Assembly (NCBI RefSeq): GCF_947499845.1
Contig: NZ_CANMPM010000009.1
Coordinates: 108,441-172,440, forward strand
DNA from: an uncultured Pseudokineococcus sp.
GTDB lineage: Bacteria; Actinomycetota; Actinomycetes; Actinomycetales; Quadrisphaeraceae
Length of the DNA stretch: 64,000 bases
Direction of reading: 5' to 3'
The notes under the pieces are model-generated. The model did not search any database, had not been told where the DNA came from, and worked only from the letters and a program-made list of their open reading frames with translations. Numbering within the stretch: the first letter of the stretch is position 1; each line of letters opens with the position of its first letter. Below are positions 33,959 to 42,448 of the stretch, one piece after another. Made by a program: the position numbers and the translations under genes.

Positions 33959-35548
33959 GTGCTCACCGACCTGCGCACCGCCCCCCTCCCCGCCGACGCC
34001 GGCGACGCGGTGGTCGTGGTCGGGTCGGGGGCCGCCGGCATCGCCCTCGCCACCGCGCTCGGAGCCTCCGGGCGCCGCGTGCTGCTGCTGGAGTCGGGCG
34101 GCGACGTCGCCGACACCACGGCGATCGGGCGCGGCGACGTCCTCAACGGCGGGGTGGCCGACGCGCTGCCCTTCAACGGGCTCGGCGAGGGCCGGGCACG
34201 GGTCCTCGGCGGGACGACGCAGCTCTGGCACGGCCAGTGCATGCGCCTGCACGACATCGACGTGGCGCCCCGGCCGTGGGTGGCCCGCAGCGGGTGGCCC
34301 CTGCCCCTGGCCGAGCTGGGCCCCTGGTACGACCGCGCCGAGGAGTGGCTCGGCGTCTCGGGGCGGGGCTACGGGCCGGACCGCTGGTCCGAGCACCCCG
34401 GACTGCCTCCGCTGGCGTGGGACGGCGAGCACCTCCTGCACGACTTCACCGAGTACATGCGCCAGCCGTACCTCGGGACCGAGCACCGCGACGCGCTCGC
34501 CGCCTCCTCGCACGTCGAGGTGCTGCTGCACGCGACCGTCGCCCGGGTGCGCACGTCCGACGGCGCGGCGACGGGGCTGGAGGTCGTGCTGCCCGACGGC
34601 ACGCGCCGGGAGCTGGCCGCGCGCGAGGTCGTCCTGGCGGCGGGCTCGATCGAGAACGCCCGGCTGCTGCAGCTGAGCGACGCCGAAGGCGTCGGTCTCG
34701 GGGAGGGCCGCGAGCACACCGGCCGGCACCTGCAGGACCACCCCATCATCCGCACCGCCGAGGTGCTCCCGCGCGACTACCGGGTGCTGCAGGACCGCTA
34801 CGTCGTGCTCCGCCGCGACGGCCGCCGGCTCTTCCCCAAGGTGCGGCTGGCGCCGCGGGCGCAGGAGGAGCACGGCCTGCTCGACGCGACCGCCGTGTTC
34901 GTCCACGAGCACGCCCACCCCGGCCTCGAGGCCAGCCGCCGGCTGCTGCAGGCGGCGCGGCGCCGCACCGCGCCGCCGCACCTGCTGCGGGAGGTGGCGA
35001 CGGCGGCCACGGCCGCTCCGGCCGTCGCCCGCACCGCCTACCGCCGCCTCGCGAAGGGCATGGCCATCGGCGAGCGGCCCTCCCACGTGTGGCTGCAGCT
35101 GTGGGTGGAGCAGGCCCCGCAGCCGGACCGCCGGGTGCGGCTGGCCGAGGAGGTCGACGCGCACGGGCTGCCCCAGGCACGGGTCACGTGGACCTGCGAC
35201 GACCTCGAGCTCGAGACGACGCGGCGGCTCACCCGCTGGGTGGCGGACGACCTGCGCCGCCTCGGCGTCGCCGAGGTGCGCGAGCTGCCGTCCATGGCGG
35301 ACGACGCCGCGTGGCGGTCCACCGTCACCGACGCGGCGCACCCGGCCGGCACGACGCGGATGGCGCTCGACCCGGCGGACGGCGTCGTCGGCACCGACCT
35401 CGAGGTGCACGGGGTCCGGGGCCTGTCGGTCGTCGGCGGCAGCGTCTTCCCCACCTCGGGGTACGCCAACCCGACCCTGACGATCGTCGCGCTGGCGCTG
35501 CGGCTGGCCGCTCGGCTCGAGGGGCGCGAGGCGGTCCGCGCCGCCTGA
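33959..35548 (+). CDS. GMC-family FAD-dependent oxidoreductase
   Basis: 529 residues. The Rossmann FAD motif VVVGSGAAGIALATALG, the LGGTTQLWHGQCMRL loop that binds the flavin, AAGSIENARLLQLS and the C-terminal AHPAGTTRMALDP with PTSGYANPTLTIVALALRLA (active-site His and Asn) mark a GMC oxidoreductase of the type that oxidises a sugar or other alcohol. No signal peptide, so cytoplasmic or membrane-associated. In a polysaccharide island it may oxidise a sugar or lipid-linked sugar; inference. A GAGG sequence lies 5-8 nt before the GTG. It is convergent with an aldo/keto reductase gene. Confidence 0.85.
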   Translation: MLTDLRTAPLPADAGDAVVVVGSGAAGIALATALGASGRRVLLLESGGDVADTTAIGRGDVLNGGVADALPFNGLGEGRARVLGGTTQLWHGQCMRLHDIDVAPRPWVARSGWPLPLAELGPWYDRAEEWLGVSGRGYGPDRWSEHPGLPPLAWDGEHLLHDFTEYMRQPYLGTEHRDALAASSHVEVLLHATVARVRTSDGAATGLEVVLPDGTRRELAAREVVLAAGSIENARLLQLSDAEGVGLGEGREHTGRHLQDHPIIRTAEVLPRDYRVLQDRYVVLRRDGRRLFPKVRLAPRAQEEHGLLDATAVFVHEHAHPGLEASRRLLQAARRRTAPPHLLREVATAATAAPAVARTAYRRLAKGMAIGERPSHVWLQLWVEQAPQPDRRVRLAEEVDAHGLPQARVTWTCDDLELETTRRLTRWVADDLRRLGVAEVRELPSMADDAAWRSTVTDAAHPAGTTRMALDPADGVVGTDLEVHGVRGLSVVGGSVFPTSGYANPTLTIVALALRLAARLEGREAVRAA

Positions 35549-35591
35549 CGCGCGGCCGACTGCGGCGCCCCGGCGACGCCCGGGTCAGGCG
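35542..35591. terminator. Hairpin spanning the convergent GMC and AKR stop codons
   Basis: CGCCTGAC (35542-35549) pairs with GTCAGGCG (35584-35591). Each arm contains one gene's stop codon. Possible bidirectional terminator with a long GC-rich loop. Confidence 0.4.
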
Positions 35592-36514
35592 CGGGCGGCG
35601 GCCACGGCCTCGTCGAGCACCTGCACCACGGGCGCGGGGACGGCGACGTCGCCGCGCGCCAGCGTCACCGTGCGGGGCAGGCGCGACGGCTGCGTCGTCG
35701 CGACGAGCACCTCGTCGACGGGCAGGAGGGCCGCGCGCGCGAGCAGCGCCTCGGCCAGGCCGCCCGGTGCGTCGAAGGGAGTGCCGCGCACGGCGTCCCT
35801 CCAGCGCCCGGCGAGGCGGACGTCGGCCTCGAGGGCCCGGTGCAGCGCCGCGAGGTGCGACCCGCCGCCCCCCAGCAGGCCGTGGCCGACGCGCACGAGG
35901 ACGGACGGCGGGAGGTCGACGGGCGGTGCGAGCGGTCCGACCTCGTGGTGGACGACGGTGAGCAGGCCGTGCCCGCGTCCCACCGCCGCCGCGGTCAGCC
36001 GGTTGGCCGTGGCCACGCCGACGGCGCCGACGTCACCGGCGTCGACGAGCCCGCGGAGCACGCCGAGGAGGTCCTCGTCGACGTCGTGGGGCGAGACCTC
36101 GTGCAGCAGCAGGCGGTCGACCCGTCCGCCGAGGCGCCGCAGCGACCGCTCGACGGACGTGCGGACGTCCGCGGGGCGGAAGCGACCGGTCGCGCGGGTG
36201 GCGCGGCGGTCGAGGGCCGCGTCCAGGGCGCCGGCCGGTCCGGTGGGCAGCAGGCGCCGCGCGACGCCCGTGGCGAGCTGCCGGGCGCTGCGACGCCCCG
36301 TCCGCGGCTCCAGGCCCGTCTTCGTCGTCACCGACAGGACGCCGTCCCGGTCGGCGAGGAGGGCGCCCAGCGCCAGCTCCGAGCGACCGCCGCCGTAGAG
36401 GGGGGCGGTGTCGAAGCGGCGGACGCCGGCGTCCCAGGCCGCCTCGAGCAGGCGCCGGGAGGTCGCCTCGTCGGCGAGGGCGAAGAGGTGCGCGGTCCCG
36501 GCGACGACCTCCAC
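35585..36514 (-). CDS. Aldo/keto reductase
   Basis: 309 residues, TIM-barrel AKR. GVRRFDTAPLYGGGRSELALG carries the catalytic Asp and Tyr; TTKTGLEP gives the Lys; the His position is in DRLLLHEVSPHDV. The C-terminal NADPH-binding loop is around VATTQPSRL. It would reduce a carbonyl with NAD(P)H. The start GTG lies 2 nt downstream of the upstream glycosyltransferase's stop, so the two are co-transcribed. Together with the convergent GMC oxidoreductase it could carry out an oxidation/reduction (epimerisation) of a sugar; inference. Confidence 0.8.
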   Translation of the reverse strand: MEVVAGTAHLFALADEATSRRLLEAAWDAGVRRFDTAPLYGGGRSELALGALLADRDGVLSVTTKTGLEPRTGRRSARQLATGVARRLLPTGPAGALDAALDRRATRATGRFRPADVRTSVERSLRRLGGRVDRLLLHEVSPHDVDEDLLGVLRGLVDAGDVGAVGVATANRLTAAAVGRGHGLLTVVHHEVGPLAPPVDLPPSVLVRVGHGLLGGGGSHLAALHRALEADVRLAGRWRDAVRGTPFDAPGGLAEALLARAALLPVDEVLVATTQPSRLPRTVTLARGDVAVPAPVVQVLDEAVAAARA

Positions 36515-36516
36515 GG

Positions 36517-37551
36517 TCAGCGGCCCCGCCCGCCCGCGAGGGCGTCCTCGTAGACGCGCTGCAGGCGGTCCACGTGGACGTCGAGGCTCAGCTCGCGGCG
36601 CTGGAGGTCCCGCAGCTCGTCGCCGTAGGCCCGCCGGGCGTCGTCGTCGTCCGCGAGGCGGCGCAGGTGCGCCGCCGCGGCCTCGTGGTCGCCGGGCGGG
36701 AAGAGCGCGGCGCCGGGGTGCTGCCCGACCGTCTCGAGGTGGCCGGCGGCGCCGGCGGCCACCACGGGGGTCCCGAGCGCCATCGCCTCGAGGACGGTGA
36801 GGCCGCAGGGCTCCGTCGGCGCCGGGGCGAGCAGGGCCGAGGCCTCGCGGAAGAGGGCGCCCGGGTCGGGGTGCCAGCCCGTGAACTCGACCGCACCGGC
36901 ACCGCCCAGCGACCGGCTGAGCCGCTCGAGGTCCGCGCGGTCCTCGCCCGCGCCCGCGACGACGAGCCGCCACCCGCGGTCCGCGAGCCCCGAGGCGGCC
37001 CAGGCGCGCAGGCCGGTCGGGGTGTCCTTCTCCGGCACGAGGCGGTGAGCCATCACGACGGTGCGCGCGCGGGGCGCCGTGACGTCCGGCTGCTCGCGCA
37101 CCCCGTTGAGCAGCACGACGTCCGAGGGCCGCTCGAGCTGCTCGCTCGTCCAGGCCGAGACGGCGACCTCCACGGCGAGGGCCCTCCGCACGAGCGGTGC
37201 GACCGCCCGGGCACCGCGGCCGTGACCGCGCGGGGCGGTGATGTGCCGCGTCGACACGCGCCTCCCCCGGGTGGTCGGGGCCGCGAGCAGGGCGGCGTAG
37301 TCGGCGCGCGTCAGGTGGCTGTGGACCACGTCCCGCCGACCTCCCGACCGGAGCGCGCGGACGACGTCGCCGAGGCCGGCGCCCGGGACGTGGCGGGCGC
37401 CCGTCCCCGACAGGAGGGGGCGGACCACGTCACCCAGCCCGCCGACGACCACCACGTCGTCGCCGCGGCGGGACTGCTCGCCCGCGACGTCCACCACGTA
37501 GCGCTCGAGGCCGGCGAACTGGTCGGTCGCGACGACGTGGGTGATGCGCAC
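36517..37551 (-). CDS. Glycosyltransferase, GT4 family
   Basis: 344 residues, GT-B fold. MRITHVVATDQFAGLERYVVDVA is the N-domain; VVMAHRLVPEKDTPTGLRAWA, VEFTGWHPDPGALFREASALLAPAPTEPCGLTVLEAMALGTPVVA gives the donor-binding Glu pair. Last glycosyltransferase of the island on this side. First gene of a two-gene minus-strand operon with the aldo/keto reductase. TACCGT lies exactly 6 nt before the GTG start, so the transcript is probably leaderless. Confidence 0.85.
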   Translation of the reverse strand: MRITHVVATDQFAGLERYVVDVAGEQSRRGDDVVVVGGLGDVVRPLLSGTGARHVPGAGLGDVVRALRSGGRRDVVHSHLTRADYAALLAAPTTRGRRVSTRHITAPRGHGRGARAVAPLVRRALAVEVAVSAWTSEQLERPSDVVLLNGVREQPDVTAPRARTVVMAHRLVPEKDTPTGLRAWAASGLADRGWRLVVAGAGEDRADLERLSRSLGGAGAVEFTGWHPDPGALFREASALLAPAPTEPCGLTVLEAMALGTPVVAAGAAGHLETVGQHPGAALFPPGDHEAAAAHLRRLADDDDARRAYGDELRDLQRRELSLDVHVDRLQRVYEDALAGGRGR

Positions 37552-37557
37552 CGCGGC

Positions 37558-37563
37558 ACGGTA
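37558..37563 (-). promoter_or_regulatory. -10 box (TACCGT) of the GT4/AKR operon
   Basis: On the minus strand TACCGT, 6 nt, then the GTG start at 37551. Fits TANNNT. Divergent from the proS promoter, with only 55 nt between the two -10 boxes. Confidence 0.55.
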
Positions 37564-37618
37564 GCGAGGACCGGGCCGTCGACGAGCCGCACCGGGACGT
37601 CCCGCCCGTCCGGCCCAG

Positions 37619-37624
37619 TAGCCT
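37619..37624 (+). promoter_or_regulatory. -10 box (TAGCCT) of proS
   Basis: TAGCCT, 6 nt, then the GTG start at 37631. Fits TANNNT and implies a leaderless proS mRNA. Confidence 0.55.
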
Positions 37625-37630
37625 CGCCCC

Positions 37631-39466
37631 GTGCTGCTGCGGATGTCGTCCCTGTTCGTCCGGACCCTGCGCGAGGACCCGGCCGAGGCCGAGGTCGCGA
37701 GCCACCGGCTCCTCGTGAGGGCGGGCTACATCCGCCGGGCCGCGCCCGGCATCTACACGTGGCTGCCGCTGGGCCTGCGGGTGCTGCGCAACGTCGAGCG
37801 GGTCGTCCGCGAGGAGATGGACGCCATCGGCGGCCAGGAGGTCCTCTTCCCGGCGCTGCTGCCGCGCGAGCCCTACGAGGCGACGGGCCGCTGGACCGAG
37901 TACGGCGACGGCATCTTCCGGCTCAAGGACCGCAAGCAGGGCGACTACCTGCTGGCCCCGACGCACGAGGAGGTCTTCACGCTCCTGGTGAAGGACCTGT
38001 ACTCCTCGTACAAGGACCTGCCGCTCATGGCCTACCAGGTGCAGACGAAGTACCGCGACGAGGCGCGGCCCCGGGCCGGGCTGCTGCGCGGGCGCGAGTT
38101 CGTCATGAAGGACGCCTACTCCTTCGACGTCGACGACGCCGGGCTCGAGCGCAGCTACGCCCGCCAGCGCGAGGCCTACCTGCGCGTCTTCGCCCGCCTC
38201 GGGCTCGAGGTCGTCGCCGTCAAGGCGATGTCCGGGGCCATGGGCGGCTCGATGTCGGAGGAGTTCCTCCACCCGACGCCGGTGGGCGAGGACACCTTCG
38301 TGCGCTCGCCGGGCGGCTACGCCGCCAACGTCGAGGCCGTCACGACCCCCGTGCCCGACGCCGCGCCGCTCGAGGGGCTGCCCGCCGCGCACGTCGAGGA
38401 CACCCCGGGGACGCCGACGATCGAGACGCTCGTGGCCCACCTTCAGGCGGAGCACCCCCGCGAGGACCGTCCGTGGACGGGCGCCGACACGCTGAAGAAC
38501 GTCCTGGTCGTCGTCGTGCACCCCGACGGGCGCCGCGAGCCCCTCGCCGTCGGCCTGCCCGGCGACCGCGAGCTCGACACGACGCGCCTCGAGGCCGCGC
38601 TCGCCCCGGCGACCGTCGCGCCCTTCGAGGCCGCCGACTTCGCCGCGCACCCCGAGGTGGTCAAGGGCTACCTCGGCCCCGGCGTCCTCGGGCCGAACGC
38701 GCCGCTGGGCGGGGACGGCGAGCGGGCGCCCTCGACGATCCGCTACCTGCTCGACCCGCGCGTGGTCGACGGCACCCGGTGGGTCACCGGCGCGGACTCG
38801 GGCGGCCACCACGTCCTCGACCTCGTGGCGGGCCGGGACTTCACGGCCGACGGCGTCGTCGAGGCCGCGGAGGTGCGCGCCGGCGACCCGGCGCCCGACG
38901 GCTCCGGCCCCCTGGAGCTGGCCCGCGGCATGGAGATGGGCCACATCTTCGCCCTGGGCCGCCGCTACGCCGAGGCGCTCGGCCTGACCGTCCTCGACGA
39001 GAACGGCAAGCAGGTCGTCGTGACGATGGGCTCCTACGGCATCGGGGTCAGCCGCGCCCTCGCCGCCGTCGCGGAGGCCGGCGCCGACGACAAGGGCCTC
39101 GTGTGGCCGGCGGCCGTCGCGCCCGCCCAGGTGCACGTCGTCGCGGCCGGCAAGGGCGAGGACGTCCTCGCGTACGCCGAGCAGCTGTCCTCGGACCTCG
39201 TGGCCGCGGGCCTCGACGTCCTCCTCGACGACCGCCCGAAGGTCTCCCCGGGCGTGAAGTTCAAGGACGCCGAGCTCCTCGGCATGCCGTATGTCGTCCG
39301 CGTGGGCCGGCGCCTCGCCGACGGCGTCGTCGAGCTCGAGGACCGGCGCACCGGCGAGGTCGCCGAGGTCCCCGTCGGCGGCTCGACGACCGGCGCGGTC
39401 CTCGCGGCCGTCCGCGGGGAGGGGCTGGCCACCCACGGGGCCGCCGCCGCCGGCGACGGGTCCTGA
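37631..39466 (+). CDS. proS: Prolyl-tRNA synthetase
   Basis: 611 residues, class II aminoacyl-tRNA synthetase of the bacterial type. Motif 1/2 regions are seen in [24 protein letters not shown] and [26 protein letters not shown]; the editing (INS) domain lies at about 225-385; motif 3 is in [13 protein letters not shown]; the anticodon-binding domain follows ([12 protein letters not shown]). It charges tRNA-Pro and clears mischarged Ala. GTG start fixed by a -10 box 6 nt upstream; a second start ATG lies at 37643. The polysaccharide island lies directly upstream. Confidence 0.95.
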   Translation: MLLRMSSLFVRTLREDPAEAEVASHRLLVRAGYIRRAAPGIYTWLPLGLRVLRNVERVVREEMDAIGGQEVLFPALLPREPYEATGRWTEYGDGIFRLKDRKQGDYLLAPTHEEVFTLLVKDLYSSYKDLPLMAYQVQTKYRDEARPRAGLLRGREFVMKDAYSFDVDDAGLERSYARQREAYLRVFARLGLEVVAVKAMSGAMGGSMSEEFLHPTPVGEDTFVRSPGGYAANVEAVTTPVPDAAPLEGLPAAHVEDTPGTPTIETLVAHLQAEHPREDRPWTGADTLKNVLVVVVHPDGRREPLAVGLPGDRELDTTRLEAALAPATVAPFEAADFAAHPEVVKGYLGPGVLGPNAPLGGDGERAPSTIRYLLDPRVVDGTRWVTGADSGGHHVLDLVAGRDFTADGVVEAAEVRAGDPAPDGSGPLELARGMEMGHIFALGRRYAEALGLTVLDENGKQVVVTMGSYGIGVSRALAAVAEAGADDKGLVWPAAVAPAQVHVVAAGKGEDVLAYAEQLSSDLVAAGLDVLLDDRPKVSPGVKFKDAELLGMPYVVRVGRRLADGVVELEDRRTGEVAEVPVGGSTTGAVLAAVRGEGLATHGAAAAGDGS

Positions 39467-39582
39467 GCGCGCTCGCGGGCCCTCTCCCGTCGGTCGTCGC
39501 CCTGCCGGGCCTCCTCGCGAGCGCCCCGGCGTCGGTCGCGGCGGGCGGTCCGCTGCGGGTCACCGACCTCGCGCTGGGGACG

Positions 39583-40347
39583 GTGCTCCTGCTCGTCCTC
39601 GCGGCCGCCACGGCGGGGTGGGTCGACGCCGTCGTCGGCGGCGGCGGGCTCGTCCAGCTCCCGGCGCTGCTCCTGGTGCCCGGCATCGCGCCCGTGCAGG
39701 CGCTGGCGACGAACAAGCTCGCCGGCATCGCCGGCACGAGCGTCAGCGCCGCGACGTACCTGCGGCACGCGCCACCGGGCTCGCGGCCCTCGGTGCGCAC
39801 CGCCGTGCCCATGGCGCTGCTGGCGCTGGCGGGGGCGGCCGGGGGAGCGGCCCTGGCGTCGTCCCTGCCGGGGGCGGCGCTCGAGCCGCTCGTGCTGGCC
39901 GCGCTCCTCGTCGTGCTCGTCGTCGTGGTCGCCCGGCCGCGGCTCGGGGAGACGACGACCCAGCGCCTCCACGGCGCCCGCGAGGTCGCCGCGGCCGCGG
40001 CGCTCGGCGCCGTCCTCGGCGCCTACGACGGCCTGCTGGGCCCGGGCACGGGCACGTTCCTCGTCTTCGCGCTCGTCGGCGTGCTCGGCCTCGCCTTCCT
40101 GCGGGCGACGGCGACGGCGAAGGTCGTCAACGTCGCCACCAACCTCGGCGCCCTGCTCGTCTTCGCGCCGCAGGGCCACGTGGTCTGGGGGCTGGGGCTC
40201 CTCATGGCCGCCGCCAACGTCCTCGGGGGCTACGTCGGCGCCCGCACCGCCGTCGCGCGGGGCAGCCGCTTCGTGCGCGTCGTCTTCCTCGTCGTCGTCT
40301 CCGCGCTGGTGCTGCGCCTGGGCGCCGACGTGCTCGGCCTCGCCTAG
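39583..40347 (+). CDS. TSUP (TauE/SafE) family membrane permease
   Basis: 254 residues from this GTG, with about seven to eight membrane helices. TAGWVDAVVGGGGLVQLPALLL and the second-half GAYDGLLGPGTGTFLVFALVG are the two inverted-repeat signatures of TauE/SafE permeases, which export or import small sulphur-containing or carboxylate anions. Substrate unknown. The region before 39583 keeps coding-like third positions back to a CTG at 39463 that overlaps the proS stop (CTGA), so the real start may be that CTG, giving 294 residues. Transcribed with proS. Confidence 0.8.
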   Translation: MLLLVLAAATAGWVDAVVGGGGLVQLPALLLVPGIAPVQALATNKLAGIAGTSVSAATYLRHAPPGSRPSVRTAVPMALLALAGAAGGAALASSLPGAALEPLVLAALLVVLVVVVARPRLGETTTQRLHGAREVAAAAALGAVLGAYDGLLGPGTGTFLVFALVGVLGLAFLRATATAKVVNVATNLGALLVFAPQGHVVWGLGLLMAAANVLGGYVGARTAVARGSRFVRVVFLVVVSALVLRLGADVLGLA

Positions 40348-40375
40348 GGACGCCGAGAGGCGCGCGGGGTGAGCC

Positions 40376-40502
40376 GTCGCCCGTCCGCCCCGGTGAGGCC
40401 GCATCTCGGGGCGAGTCGTCGCCTGTTCGCCCCGGTGAGGCCGTCTCCCGGGGCGAGTCGTCGCCTGCTCGCCCTCGGAGGCGACGTCGTCGCCCGCTCG
40501 CC
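40376..40502. repeat. 42-bp tandem repeat with hairpins, between convergent genes
   Basis: Two full 42-bp copies (40376-40417, 40418-40459) and two partial ones (from 40460 and 40489), each starting GTCGCC. Each full copy contains a hairpin: CGCCCCG with CGGGGCG (40386-40392/40407-40413) and CGCCCCGG with CCGGGGCG (40428-40435/40448-40455). Probably acts as a tandem terminator between the TSUP and DUF4439 genes. Confidence 0.7.
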
Positions 40503-40530
40503 GGACGCCGGGGGAGCGGCGGGTCCGTCG

Positions 40531-41709
40531 TCAGGGGGTCGAGGTGCCGGGCAGCGCCAGGGCCGCCGGGTCGGGCGACGGCCGCCACGCCCCGGCGGCG
40601 GCCGCCGACCGGAGGAGGACGTCGGCCGCCAGCGGGCGCCGGTCGCCGGGCAGGTCCGCGACGGCGCCCAGCGCCGTGGCGGCCAGCCGGTCGAGCACGA
40701 GGACGACGAGCGCCGCCGCGTCCTGCGGGCCGCCCAGCGGCGAGGCCAGCGCGTAGCCGGCCTCCGGGACCGGCGGCTCGGCCCCGGACGCCGCGATCGC
40801 CGGGCCGAGGGCCGCGGCCTCGCGCGCCAGGCCGTCCCGCAGCTGCAGAGCCCGCTCGCGCGGCCCGCCGTCGAGGGGCGCCGCGGCCACCTCCGCGGCG
40901 CGCGAGGCCGCCAGCGCGCCGGCGGCCACGCGGACGAGGCCGGCGCCCTCCGCGTCCGCGGGGTCGGCGGGCTCGGCGGGTGAGGCGTCGCCGCCGCCCG
41001 CGTCCTCGGTGTCCTGAGGATCCTGGGCGGCCGGCTCCTCGCCGTCGGTCGTGCGCGCGTCCCCCTCGACGTCGGGCAGCGGGGGGAGCGCGGGCTCCGG
41101 CGCACCGACGGCCGCGGCCAGCTGCCGCGCGAGCAGCGCGCGCGAGGCCGCGACCGACGCGAGCAGCCGGGCGAGGCCCGGCGAGGTCCCGGCGAGGTCC
41201 TCGCCCGCCCCCCGGGCCGCGGCGGCGAGGGCGTCGACCAGCGCTCCGGCGTCACCGCCGGTCCCGCTCGCCGCGCCGGGACCCGCAGCCGTGCCGGGCG
41301 CCGACGGCGGCCGGGTCGGGGCGGTGGGGGCTCCGTCCAGCTGCTCGAGGTGGACGGCGCAGGCCGCGACGACCGCCGCCAGCGCGCGCGACCGGGCGTC
41401 CTCGGCGGGGAGGTCGGCGGGTGCGGCGCCGAGGGCACGGGCGGCGAGGTCCCGGGCGCCCGCGGCCGCCGCGCGACGGGCCCGCTCGTCGGCGTCGGGG
41501 ACCGGCGGCGCCGGGGTGCCCGGCCAGTCCGGGTCGACGCGCACGTCCCCCATCTCGGGGAGCGCGCCGCAGCCGGCGAGCGGCGCCGCGAGCGCCACGA
41601 GCCCGGCCGCCCGGAGGACGGCGCGCCGGCTCGCCCACGGCGCCGTGGTCCGCGCCGTGGGCTGCTCGGGGGGCCGCGCCGTGCGCCGGGCGGGGGGTCG
41701 GCTCGGCAC
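40531..41709 (-). CDS. DUF4439 ferritin-like lipoprotein
   Basis: 392 residues. The N-terminus has a twin-Arg pair and lipobox: [21 protein letters not shown], with the Cys as lipid-attachment site, so the protein should be anchored on the outer face of the membrane. The C-terminal 140 residues match the DUF4439 ferritin-like fold ([30 protein letters not shown]). A second, poorly conserved Ala-rich helical domain fills the middle. Function unknown. It is divergent from rimP, a usual place for this family. The GTG start has TGGCAGCAT as -10 box 7 nt upstream. Confidence 0.75.
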   Translation of the reverse strand: MPSRPPARRTARPPEQPTARTTAPWASRRAVLRAAGLVALAAPLAGCGALPEMGDVRVDPDWPGTPAPPVPDADERARRAAAAGARDLAARALGAAPADLPAEDARSRALAAVVAACAVHLEQLDGAPTAPTRPPSAPGTAAGPGAASGTGGDAGALVDALAAAARGAGEDLAGTSPGLARLLASVAASRALLARQLAAAVGAPEPALPPLPDVEGDARTTDGEEPAAQDPQDTEDAGGGDASPAEPADPADAEGAGLVRVAAGALAASRAAEVAAAPLDGGPRERALQLRDGLAREAAALGPAIAASGAEPPVPEAGYALASPLGGPQDAAALVVLVLDRLAATALGAVADLPGDRRPLAADVLLRSAAAAGAWRPSPDPAALALPGTSTP

Positions 41710-41716
41710 GCCCGCG

Positions 41717-41725
41717 ATGCTGCCA
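41717..41725 (-). promoter_or_regulatory. Extended -10 box (TGGCAGCAT) of the DUF4439 lipoprotein gene
   Basis: On the minus strand TGGCAGCAT ends 7 nt before the GTG at 41709. No Shine-Dalgarno sequence; leaderless transcript inferred. Confidence 0.45.
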
Positions 41726-41756
41726 CGCGGGGGACGGGCGCCGCGGGCGCGGCGGC

Positions 41757-41762
41757 TACGCT
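41757..41762 (+). promoter_or_regulatory. Candidate -10 box (TACGCT) of the rimP-nusA operon
   Basis: TACGCT fits TANNNT, 77 nt before the rimP start. A leader of about 70 nt would carry the GGAGGA ribosome binding site. Confidence 0.4.
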
Positions 41763-41839
41763 CGTCCCCCGGCCGGTGCACCGGGCGCGCGGTGCGCGCC
41801 CCCGGCCGACGAGACGCACAACTGGACACGGAGGACGAC

Positions 41840-42448
41840 GTGGCGAGCAGCGCCCCCAGCAGGCCGGCCGAGCTGACCGAGGTCCTGGAGCCCGTCGTCG
41901 CGCGGGCCGGGCTGCACCTCGAGGGCGTGAGCGTCACGCCGGCGGGTCGCCGCCGCGTCGTCCGGGTCACCGTGGACCTGCCGGAGGACGCCGTCGGCGC
42001 CGTGCCCCACGACCGCGTCGCCGAGGTGAGCCGCTCGGTCTCGACCGCCCTCGACGACGCCGGCGCCTTCGGGGAGCAGCCGTACCTGCTCGAGGTGGGC
42101 AGCCCCGGCGTCGACCGCCCCCTCACCGAGCGCCGCCACTGGCGGCGCGCGCGGACGCGGCTCGTCGCCGTCGACGTCACCGGCGAGGACGGCGCGGCGC
42201 GCCGGACCACCGGGCGCGTCGTCGAGGCGGGCGACGACGGCGTCGTCCTCGACGTGGACGGCGAGCGCACGACGGTGCCCTGGGAGCGCCTCGGGACGGG
42301 CGCGGTGCAGGTGGAGTTCCGCCGCCCCGAGGGGCATCCCGACGACGACGCGGACGACGACGGTGACGCGGACGACGTCGTCGACGACGACAGCGACGAC
42401 GACGACCTGGACGAGACGGACGACGAGCAGGACGAGGACCGGGCCTGA
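41840..42448 (+). CDS. rimP: Ribosome maturation factor RimP
   Basis: 202 residues. The N-domain ([35 protein letters not shown]) and the SH3-like C-domain ([23 protein letters not shown]) are typical. It binds the 30S subunit and helps late assembly. From about residue 168 a tail made largely of Asp and Glu is added, absent from the minimal protein. GGAGGA stands 5 nt before the GTG. The stop overlaps the nusA ATG by 1 nt (TGATG). Confidence 0.92.
   Translation: MASSAPSRPAELTEVLEPVVARAGLHLEGVSVTPAGRRRVVRVTVDLPEDAVGAVPHDRVAEVSRSVSTALDDAGAFGEQPYLLEVGSPGVDRPLTERRHWRRARTRLVAVDVTGEDGAARRTTGRVVEAGDDGVVLDVDGERTTVPWERLGTGAVQVEFRRPEGHPDDDADDDGDADDVVDDDSDDDDLDETDDEQDEDRA

Noticed and set aside
27727..34257. 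A 2176-codon open frame on the minus strand
   Set aside because: Only its 3' end (27727-28830) is a real gene; the rest lies across other genes and stays open because stop codons are rare at this GC content.
40376..40502. Possible CRISPR array
   Set aside because: Units are contiguous 42-bp copies with no unique spacers and no cas genes nearby; better seen as tandem hairpins.
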